Shown: in pieces, positions 9,173 through 15,792 of the stretch
Layout of the letters: each line of letters opens with the position of its first letter
Position numbering within the stretch: the first letter of the stretch is position 1
Assembly: GCA_964369755.1 (NCBI GenBank)
Contig: CAYJFY010000003.1
Span: 47,198 to 111,197 of the forward strand
DNA length: 64,000 bases
Direction: 5' to 3'
Source of the DNA: CAUPWF01 sp964369755
GTDB lineage: Bacteria; Bacillota; Clostridia; Lachnospirales; Lachnospiraceae
Translations under genes and position numbers: made by a program
The notes under the pieces: model-generated
The model's input: the letters and a program-made list of their open reading frames with translations, nothing else
Databases searched by the model: none
What the model was told of the DNA's origin: nothing

Positions 9173-9953
9173 CAAAAACCAACTCCTCTATCTTCAGAAG
9201 AAAAAAAGAGATCGGATACTCATCCAGTGCTCTCGAATTCTCTTGCTTTTTTTCTTCCTCGGTTTATGGGAATTCAGCGCTTCATTTGGACTCATTGATT
9301 CCTTTGTTTTCAGCAGTCCTACGAAAATCTGGAGCGCCTTCACTTCCATGCTCATAGATGGAAGTATTTTTATTCATGCTGGGCACACACTGTATGAAAC
9401 ACTCATTAGCTTCATACTCGTCATATTATTCAGCATCTTAACCGCAACCTTATTATGGTTTTTTCCAAGAGTTGCACAAGTACTAGACCCTTTTTTCGTC
9501 GCGCTAAACAGTTTACCGAAGTCCGCACTCGCACCACTGTTAATTGTGTGGTTGGGTACCAATCAACGCACAATCATTGTCGCTGGAATGTCTGTAGCGA
9601 TTTTTGGAAGTATTCTAAGCCTATATAATTCCTTTCAACAAGTGGACCCAGAGAAGATTAAGTTGATTCACACCTTGAAAGGTACAAACTGGCATGCTCT
9701 AACCAAGGTTGTACTCCCAAGCTGTACCTTAACAATTATTAGTCTGATGAAAGTAAATATCGGTTTGTGTTTAGTCGGAGTGGTAATCGGAGAATTCTTA
9801 GCTGCACGTAGCGGGCTAGGATATTTAATCATCTACTCCAGCCAAGTATTTAAGATGGATTGGTTATTAATGTCAATTATTTTATTGTGTATCATGTCCA
9901 TGTTGCTGTATTGGTGTATTTACATGATTGAAAAACATTGGAGACGGAGGTAA
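9159..9953 (+). CDS. ABC transporter permease (SsuC/TauC/ThiX-like)
   Basis: Integral membrane component of the importer with the preceding ATPase. The 264-residue protein has about six hydrophobic segments (the first, LLLFFFLGLWEFSASFG, near residues 27-45) and the cytoplasmic coupling motif region around AARSGLGYLI, typical of binding-protein-dependent transport permeases of the nitrate/sulfonate group. It starts at ATG 9159 inside the ATPase gene with GGAAGGAG about ten bases upstream. The substrate-binding lipoprotein usually found in the same operon is absent here; it may be encoded elsewhere. Confidence 0.83.
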   Translation: MNTISKNQLLYLQKKKRDRILIQCSRILLLFFFLGLWEFSASFGLIDSFVFSSPTKIWSAFTSMLIDGSIFIHAGHTLYETLISFILVILFSILTATLLWFFPRVAQVLDPFFVALNSLPKSALAPLLIVWLGTNQRTIIVAGMSVAIFGSILSLYNSFQQVDPEKIKLIHTLKGTNWHALTKVVLPSCTLTIISLMKVNIGLCLVGVVIGEFLAARSGLGYLIIYSSQVFKMDWLLMSIILLCIMSMLLYWCIYMIEKHWRRR

Positions 9954-9965
9954 AAAAGCGGGTGC

Positions 9966-10006
9966 AAAAGGGACGTTGTTTTTTGACAAAAAACAACGTC
10001 CCTTTT
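9966..10006. repeat. Large REP-like palindrome between convergent genes
   Basis: Perfect 20-bp arms (9966-9985 and 9987-10006) around a single central base; the inner part reads TTTTTTGACAAAAAAC and the outer part AAAAGGGACG / CGTCCCTTTT. It sits between the importer genes and the 3' end of pnp, so it may stop transcription from both sides, although the downstream T-runs are short. It is followed by a tandem duplication of CCTTTTGGCG (10001-10010 and 10011-10020). Compare the related palindrome at 45473-45507. Confidence 0.75.
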
Positions 10007-10026
10007 GGCGCCTTTTGGCGTACTTT

Positions 10027-12114
10027 TTATTCTTCGATATCTTTCATACTAAAGCTAATTCTACCCATTTTATCTTTTCCAAGGCAAACTACTTTTACAA
10101 CATCACCGAGTGTTAACACATCTTCTACATGCTTGATGCGCTCTTTGCTAATTTTAGAAATATGAACCATTCCCTCTTTGCCAGGTGCGAATTCGATAAA
10201 CGCCCCAAATTCTTTGATACTGATAACTTTACCTTCAAAGATCTGTCCTGCCTCGAACTCAGTTGTAATGATTCTGATAATCTCCATTGCTTCTTCAATC
10301 TTTTCTTTATCTACACCTGCTACCGAAACAATACCTTCTTCTGAGATATCAATTCTAACACCAGTAGCATCGATAATTGCGTTGATTGTCTTACCTTTTT
10401 GCCCTACCACATCACCAATCTTCGCTGGATCGATTGACATTTGTAAGATTTTTGGAGCATATTGTCCAACTTCCGCTCTCGGGCATGCAATCGCTTTATT
10501 CATAACCTCATCAATGATGAATGTTCTTGCTTTCTTTGTTGTTGCAATCGCTTCTTCAATGATTGGTCTTGTCAATCCATGAATCTTGATATCCATTTGA
10601 ATCGCTGTGATTCCCTTGTGTGTACCAGCAACTTTAAAGTCCATATCTCCGAAGAAATCTTCTAGACCTTGAATATCTGTCAATACTAAGTAATCATCGT
10701 CACTATCCCCTGTTACTAATCCAGCAGAAATACCAGCAACAGTTGCCTTAATCGGTACTCCAGCCGCCATCAACGACATACTTGATGCACAGATACTTGC
10801 TTGAGAAGTAGAACCATTTGATTCAAATGTCTCTGAAACAGTTCTAATTGCATATGGAAACTCTTCTTCCGATGGAAGTACAGGCACCAATGCTTTTTCT
10901 GCGAGTGCACCGTGTCCAATTTCACGACGTCCTGGTCCTCTAGATGGTCTTGTTTCCCCTACTGAATAAGAAGGGAAGTTATAATGATGCATATATCTCT
11001 TTGTCTTTTCTGCTTCATCTAATCCATCTATTCTCTGTGCTTCTGATAATGGAGCCAATGTAGTGATTGTACAAATTTGAGTTTGTCCTCTTGTAAACAT
11101 AGCTGAACCATGAACACGTGGTAACAAATCGGTTTCTGCTGCAAGCGCTCTAATCTGGTCGATTGCTCTACCATCTGGTCTCTTGCGATCCTTAAGAATC
11201 ATCTTACGAACTGTTTTCTTTTGATATTGATATAACGCTTCGTCTAATTTTCCTAACCACTCTTCGTTGTCTGCAAATGCTGCTTCCATTTTATCACGTA
11301 CTACGCGCATGTTTGCTTCACGAACTTGCTTTTCATCTGTAAATACAGCTACTTCCATCTCTTCTGGAGTAACAACTTCTTTCATCGCTGCAAAAAGTTC
11401 CTCTGGAACTGCAAAACTCACATAGCTCAACTTCTCTTTTCCACACTCTGCTACAATCGTATCAATGAATTTTATTATCTCTTGATTCATCTCATGTGCC
11501 GCGAAAATCGCTTCAAGCATCTTAGCTTCTGGAACTTCATTCGCTCCTGCTTCAATCATAATTACCTTATCTCTTGTTGAAGAAACTGTAAGTGCAATGT
11601 CAGATACTGCTTTTTGAGCTGCAGTCGGGTTAAAGACAAACTCTCCATCCACCATTCCAACTTGAGTCGTAGCTGTTGGACCATCAAATGGAATATCTGA
11701 GATTGATGTTGCAATTGCGCAACCCAGTGTTGCAGTAATCTCTGGGCTACAATCTTGATCTACAGACATTACTAAACTCTCTAATGTCACTTCATTTCTA
11801 TAATCTTTTGGAAATAGAGGACGCATTGGACGGTCGATTACACGACAAGTCAATACAGCATTTTCAGATGCTCTACCCTCTCTCTTGTTAAATCCTCCTG
11901 GGATTTTACCAACTGCATATAATTTTTCATTATATTCTACACTCAGTGGAAAAAAATCAATTCCGTCACGTGGTTTTTCCGCTGCTGTAGCAGTAGATAA
12001 AACAACCGTATCTCCATAATGCATCAAAACTGCACCATTGGCCTGTGCTGCGACTCTACCTACTTCAACGCGTAGTGTACGTCCAGCTAAATTCATTTCA
12101 AATTTTTTAAACAT
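10027..12114 (-). CDS. pnp: Polyribonucleotide nucleotidyltransferase (PNPase)
   Basis: Phosphorolytic 3'-5' exoribonuclease central to mRNA decay and RNA processing; acts as a trimer. The 695 residues follow the usual plan: first RNase PH domain, an all-helical linker, second RNase PH domain (GETRPSRGPGRREIGHG, and SMSLMAAGVPI), a KH domain with GDVVGQKGKTINAI (GQKG in place of the common GPGG), and a C-terminal S1 domain (FEGKVISIKEFGAFIEFAPGKEGMVH). ATG 12114 has AAAGG upstream. It lies after rpsO and its terminator (12166-12196), the classic rpsO-pnp order, so expression may depend on read-through or on a promoter I cannot recognise. Confidence 0.97.
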   Translation of the reverse strand: MFKKFEMNLAGRTLRVEVGRVAAQANGAVLMHYGDTVVLSTATAAEKPRDGIDFFPLSVEYNEKLYAVGKIPGGFNKREGRASENAVLTCRVIDRPMRPLFPKDYRNEVTLESLVMSVDQDCSPEITATLGCAIATSISDIPFDGPTATTQVGMVDGEFVFNPTAAQKAVSDIALTVSSTRDKVIMIEAGANEVPEAKMLEAIFAAHEMNQEIIKFIDTIVAECGKEKLSYVSFAVPEELFAAMKEVVTPEEMEVAVFTDEKQVREANMRVVRDKMEAAFADNEEWLGKLDEALYQYQKKTVRKMILKDRKRPDGRAIDQIRALAAETDLLPRVHGSAMFTRGQTQICTITTLAPLSEAQRIDGLDEAEKTKRYMHHYNFPSYSVGETRPSRGPGRREIGHGALAEKALVPVLPSEEEFPYAIRTVSETFESNGSTSQASICASSMSLMAAGVPIKATVAGISAGLVTGDSDDDYLVLTDIQGLEDFFGDMDFKVAGTHKGITAIQMDIKIHGLTRPIIEEAIATTKKARTFIIDEVMNKAIACPRAEVGQYAPKILQMSIDPAKIGDVVGQKGKTINAIIDATGVRIDISEEGIVSVAGVDKEKIEEAMEIIRIITTEFEAGQIFEGKVISIKEFGAFIEFAPGKEGMVHISKISKERIKHVEDVLTLGDVVKVVCLGKDKMGRISFSMKDIEE

Positions 12115-12165
12115 AAACTTTACCTTTCTTTGTTTTGTATATGATTTTATCTAAATGGGGTTTAC

Positions 12166-12196
12166 ACAAAAAGTGAGAATGGTAAACCATTCTCAC
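12166..12196 (-). terminator. Intrinsic terminator after rpsO
   Basis: Eleven-base perfect arms GTGAGAATGGT and ACCATTCTCAC (12186-12196 and 12173-12183) around a two-base centre, followed on the minus strand by TTTTTGTG. It lies between rpsO and pnp and can tune the ratio of the two. Confidence 0.85.
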
Positions 12197-12209
12197 CTCT
12201 AAGTTCGAA

Positions 12210-12476
12210 CTACTTTCTAAGTCCTAATCTTTCAATTAAAGAACGATATCTTTCAATATCTTTTTTCTTAAGATAAGCTAAAAGTCCTCTTCTTTGTCCT
12301 ACCATCTTCAAAAGACCTCTTCTTGAATGGTGATCTTTTTGATGTGTTTTAAAATGATCTGTTAAATCATTGATTCTTGCTGTCAACAAAGCAACTTGTA
12401 CTTCTGGTGAACCAGTGTCCCCTGTTCCTCTACCATAATCTGCAACAATCTGTTCTTTCATTTCTTTTGAAATCAT
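12210..12476 (-). CDS. rpsO: 30S ribosomal protein S15
   Basis: Primary 16S rRNA-binding protein of the small subunit platform. The 88-residue length and the blocks GDTGSPEVQVALLTARI, HFKTHQKDHHSRRGLL and LLAYLKKKDIERYRSLI are diagnostic. ATG 12476 follows a strong TTAGGAGG. It has its own promoter (12573-12601) at the end of ribF and a roughly 90-base leader with hairpins (12477-12566), and it is followed by a strong terminator. S15 autoregulates through its mRNA leader in several bacteria, which may apply here. Confidence 0.98.
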   Translation of the reverse strand: MISKEMKEQIVADYGRGTGDTGSPEVQVALLTARINDLTDHFKTHQKDHHSRRGLLKMVGQRRGLLAYLKKKDIERYRSLIERLGLRK

Positions 12477-12566
12477 TATAATTTCCTCCTAATAATATTA
12501 TTTGTAATCGCCTAACATCAAGTAAGGGTTGGAGTGTCCGCTTACCGAATGTCGGTTTAATCATAC
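12477..12566 (-). promoter_or_regulatory. Structured rpsO leader (possible S15 autoregulatory RNA)
   Basis: The predicted leader contains ACCGA-cat-TCGGT (12544-12556) and GTAAG/CTTAC (12522-12526 with 12541-12545) enclosing GGA-cac-TCC (12531-12539). The two stems share one base, so they may be partly exclusive. Function as an S15-binding element is inference from known rpsO autoregulation. Confidence 0.4.
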
Positions 12567-12572
12567 TAACGA

Positions 12573-12601
12573 ATTATATCATATTTGCAATGTATTGTAA
12601 A
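12573..12601 (-). promoter_or_regulatory. Promoter for rpsO inside the ribF 3' end
   Basis: Minus-strand TTTACA (12596-12601), 17 bases, TATAAT (12573-12578). It lets rpsO be made independently of the long rimP-ribF transcript. Confidence 0.65.
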
Positions 12602-13508
12602 TATAATTTTGAATATATTCCCTATCTTTTTTTATCTGTGTCTCCAGATCCCACAAATGGTCAAATCGTCGCTCCGCCCTTACATGATTCAGCAATTCCA
12701 CCTTGATGATTTCTCCGTATATATCATCCGAGAAATCATAGATGTTTACCTCTAACAATTCCTTTTCTCCATAGGAAATTGTAGGTTTTCTCCCTAAGTT
12801 CCCCATTCCATAATACTCTTTGTCACGTAGGTATATTTTGCAAACATAAACTCCATAAGGCGGCAATGCTTTTTTGGCGTCAGGAGCGATATTAGCTGTC
12901 GGAAATCCCATCGTGCGTCCTAACTGCCTCCCACGGATTACTTCCCCCGTCAACGAGTACGGATAATCCAATAATTGATTCACCGCCTCCATATCACCTT
13001 CTTGCAATTTTTGCTTAATTAACGTCGAGCTAATTTCCTCATCACGATATTTTTCTTTTTCAACTACAACCACTTCAAATTGATATTGCTTTGCCAACTC
13101 TTGCAAATATAAAGCATCACCTTTTGCACCATGACCAAATCGAAAATCACTCCCGACTACAATCCATTTCACATGTAACCGTTCTACCAAAATCTCGGAT
13201 ACAAAATCCTTTGCTTCCATCTCGCGCAATTCATCGGTAAATGGATAGTCAATATAATAATCGACAAAAGGTTCCAAAATTTCTTTCTTTTCTTTTAAGG
13301 TCAACAGTTGTTTCACGAGTTGTTGATTGTTCTTTTTATATTCTGTCATATCAAAAGACAGCACAATACTGACGAAATCTTCTTTCTTCAGACCTCTTAC
13401 TTGTTCAATTAACTTTTGATGCCCTCTATGAAGCCCATCAAATTTTCCTAATGTCACAATGGATGGTGCCACATCATGATACACTTCCAAGTTGTCCATA
13501 TATTTCAT
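12579..13508 (-). CDS. ribF: Bifunctional riboflavin kinase / FMN adenylyltransferase
   Basis: Converts riboflavin to FMN and FMN to FAD. The N-terminal nucleotidyltransferase domain shows LGKFDGLHRGHQKLI (residues about 21-35) and VGSDFRFGHGAKGD; the C-terminal riboflavin kinase domain has RGRQLGRTMGFPTANI, followed by YGVYVCKI and MGNLGRKPTI. The 309-residue length is normal. ATG 13508 has AGAGGA upstream. It is the last gene before rpsO in the translation operon, a position also seen in Bacillus. Confidence 0.96.
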   Translation of the reverse strand: MKYMDNLEVYHDVAPSIVTLGKFDGLHRGHQKLIEQVRGLKKEDFVSIVLSFDMTEYKKNNQQLVKQLLTLKEKKEILEPFVDYYIDYPFTDELREMEAKDFVSEILVERLHVKWIVVGSDFRFGHGAKGDALYLQELAKQYQFEVVVVEKEKYRDEEISSTLIKQKLQEGDMEAVNQLLDYPYSLTGEVIRGRQLGRTMGFPTANIAPDAKKALPPYGVYVCKIYLRDKEYYGMGNLGRKPTISYGEKELLEVNIYDFSDDIYGEIIKVELLNHVRAERRFDHLWDLETQIKKDREYIQNYIYNTLQI

Positions 13509-13538
13509 GAATTTTCCTCTTTATAACTTTATCAAGTT

Positions 13539-14432
13539 TTATCTATCCAAAAACATCTTCTCTAATTTTAGACATCCGTTGTTTTTTTGATAGCGATATA
13601 TCCCCACAAATTCTCCTGATTGCATATATGCACGAATTTGTTGGTCTTCTTGCCAATTCATCCCCTCTAGATATAAGGAATTTCCATTTGACGCCAAGGC
13701 CTGAAGCCCCTCAGGAATTTCATATCGCTCTAAACGTTCAAACACAGAATCCGTAGCACGAATACACGAACCAATTTCATCCTTTACTTTCAATTCTTGA
13801 ATTTCTCCAAGCGTAACACTGTCCTGAATATCAAAAATCCCCACACGTGTTCGTACCAATTCTTCCATACAACCACCACATCCGAGCATCTGACCAATAT
13901 CATGACAAAGGGTTCGGATGTATGTTCCTTTTGAGCACGTCACCTTCATAGTAACTCGTGGCAAATCCACTTTTTTTATCTCAATTTCTAGAATATTTAC
14001 TGTTCGAGCAGCACGTTCGACCACTTTCCCTTCGCGCGCCAACTCATAGAGTTTCTTCCCTTGTACTTTTAGTGCCGAATACATCGGTGGCACTTGGTCA
14101 TAAGCACCTACAAATGACTGAATACACTTTCGCACCCCTTCCTCTGTAAGACCTTCACAAGATTTTTCCATCAACACTGTTCCAGATATGTCCTGCGTAT
14201 CTGTTTCTACCCCAAATAGCAAAACTGTCTCATAAGTCTTATCCTTTTCTGTCAACATATCACAGAGCTTTGTCGCCTTACCTAGACACACAGGCAAAAC
14301 TCCTGTTGCATCTGGATCCAAAGTCCCTGTATGCCCAATCTTTCTCTGACCAACAATACCACGAAGCTTTGCAACCACATCATGAGAGGTAAATCCTTTT
14401 TCTTTCTTCACATTGATGATTCCGTTTATCAT
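13539..14432 (-). CDS. truB: tRNA pseudouridine(55) synthase
   Basis: Makes pseudouridine 55 in the T-loop of tRNAs. The catalytic aspartate is Asp39 in KIGHTGTLDPDATGVLP; further family blocks are QVPPMYSALKVQGKKLYELAREG and CSKGTYIRTLCHDIG. I start at ATG 14432 (GAGGG about 5-6 bases upstream) rather than the in-frame TTG at 14444. The chain is about 297 residues. It is flanked by nrnA and ribF with gaps of under 31 bases, as expected for this operon. Confidence 0.95.
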   Translation of the reverse strand: MINGIINVKKEKGFTSHDVVAKLRGIVGQRKIGHTGTLDPDATGVLPVCLGKATKLCDMLTEKDKTYETVLLFGVETDTQDISGTVLMEKSCEGLTEEGVRKCIQSFVGAYDQVPPMYSALKVQGKKLYELAREGKVVERAARTVNILEIEIKKVDLPRVTMKVTCSKGTYIRTLCHDIGQMLGCGGCMEELVRTRVGIFDIQDSVTLGEIQELKVKDEIGSCIRATDSVFERLERYEIPEGLQALASNGNSLYLEGMNWQEDQQIRAYMQSGEFVGIYRYQKNNGCLKLEKMFLDR

Positions 14433-14458
14433 ACCTACCCTCAAATTCTTGATTCTTA

Positions 14459-15403
14459 CTACATAATTTCTTTTAATTTATCCAAAACCTGTTTCGAAAC
14501 TTCCTCGATAGACCCATACAAAGTGAATCCCGCTGCTTTCTTGTGACCACCACCACCAAAAGTCACTGCGACTTCACTTACATCTACGGCATCATTTGCT
14601 CGTAAACTCACCTTCCATTCTTCCAGTGACAGCTCGTAGATAAACGCAGATACATCTACCCCTCTTGTGTTTCTCATCAGACTCGCTATTCCTTCTAAAT
14701 CCTTTGCTGTAATGCCATATTCCTTTAACTCTTGCTCGGATACAGTCGCCAAGATTACTCTATCATCTATATATAATTGACTTTCCACCAAACATTTTCC
14801 TAGCATCTTCTGTTGCTGATAAGTTTTCTCATAAAAAGTATCTTCTATGATTCGATATCCCTGCACTCCTTGTTCTAACAAAGCTGCAGCAGCAATCATG
14901 GTGCTTGGTTTTGCGTTAGAATATTGAAATACTCCTGTATCATGAACAATACCTAGATATAGGCATTCTGCAATTTCTTTCGTAAGTTCTTGTGGCTCTA
15001 TCAAGTTATACACCAATTCACTGGTAGAACTAGCCGTCGGAACTATATAATAATTTTCATCTTGATTCTGATTGCTGATATGATGATCGATACAAACTCT
15101 CACTTTCGCAGCTTGATATGCTGTTTCCGCAAATCCCAATCGATCCCACGCTCCACAATCCAAACAGAAATACAAGTCAAAATTTTTCTCCTTCTGAAAT
15201 TCATGCAAAACCTTGTCTGCTCCAGACAAAAATGAAAATACATGCGGAAAAGTTTCCAGATAAACTGTTACTTCTTTATCTGGAAACCACGTCTTTATAT
15301 AATTGTACAACCCCAAGCATGAACCCATACAGTCTCCGTCTGGTTTCACATGCCCACTGATGGCTATCGTTTCGGCATTTCTTATCAGTTGTTTTAGATT
15401 CAT
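14459..15403 (-). CDS. nrnA: Bifunctional oligoribonuclease / pAp phosphatase NrnA (DHH-DHHA1)
   Basis: Degrades nanoRNAs and dephosphorylates 3'-phosphoadenosine 5'-phosphate. DHH-family metal motifs are visible: SGHVKPDGDCMGS near the N-terminus, CLDCGAWDR, and CIDHHISNQ; the DHHA1 domain ends with FGGGGHKKAAGF. The 314-residue length fits. Its ATG (15401-15403) overlaps the rbfA stop by one base, so the two are translationally coupled, the arrangement known from other Firmicutes. Confidence 0.93.
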   Translation of the reverse strand: MNLKQLIRNAETIAISGHVKPDGDCMGSCLGLYNYIKTWFPDKEVTVYLETFPHVFSFLSGADKVLHEFQKEKNFDLYFCLDCGAWDRLGFAETAYQAAKVRVCIDHHISNQNQDENYYIVPTASSTSELVYNLIEPQELTKEIAECLYLGIVHDTGVFQYSNAKPSTMIAAAALLEQGVQGYRIIEDTFYEKTYQQQKMLGKCLVESQLYIDDRVILATVSEQELKEYGITAKDLEGIASLMRNTRGVDVSAFIYELSLEEWKVSLRANDAVDVSEVAVTFGGGGHKKAAGFTLYGSIEEVSKQVLDKLKEIM

Positions 15404-15774
15404 TACGATTCCTCGTCTTTCAACTCTTTGTTGACTTCTGCTATTTTCTTAGAAATCTCTGCTCCATATGCAATGGATTGATCTGGTATAAATGTAAGGT
15501 GTGGCGTATTGCGCATATTCAAGTTGCGCGCCAACTCTCTACGGATAAACCCTTCCGCTGCATTGAGACCTGCTAGCGTATCCACCTGTGCTTTTTCCTC
15601 ACCATAAACACTGATGAACACCTTGCAAGTCTTAAGATCCGGAGCCACTTCTACTGCCATAACAGTCGTCATTAACGCCACACGTGGATCTTTGATTTCT
15701 GTACGGATGATGTTACTCAATTCTCTCTGCACTTCCATATTCACACGTGTGTTCTTAATGCTGTTTTTTCTCAT
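15403..15774 (-). CDS. rbfA: 30S ribosome-binding factor A
   Basis: Assists late maturation of the 30S subunit around the 16S rRNA 5' end; a small KH-fold protein. The 123 residues include the family blocks VQRELSNIIRTEIKDPRV, KTCKVFISVYG and LNMRNTPHLTFIPDQSI. ATG 15774 has AGAGG upstream. It lies 18 bases after infB and one base into nrnA. Confidence 0.96.
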   Translation of the reverse strand: MRKNSIKNTRVNMEVQRELSNIIRTEIKDPRVALMTTVMAVEVAPDLKTCKVFISVYGEEKAQVDTLAGLNAAEGFIRRELARNLNMRNTPHLTFIPDQSIAYGAEISKKIAEVNKELKDEES

Positions 15775-15792
15775 CTCTAAACCTCTGGCATC

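Noticed and set aside
9954..10026. Insertion sequence remnant between the ABC importer and pnp
   Set aside because: There is a palindrome and a short tandem duplication but no transposase fragment or target-site duplication.
10178..10582. Open 134-codon plus-strand frame inside pnp
   Set aside because: Lies antisense to a perfectly conserved PNPase region, with no promoter or ribosome site.
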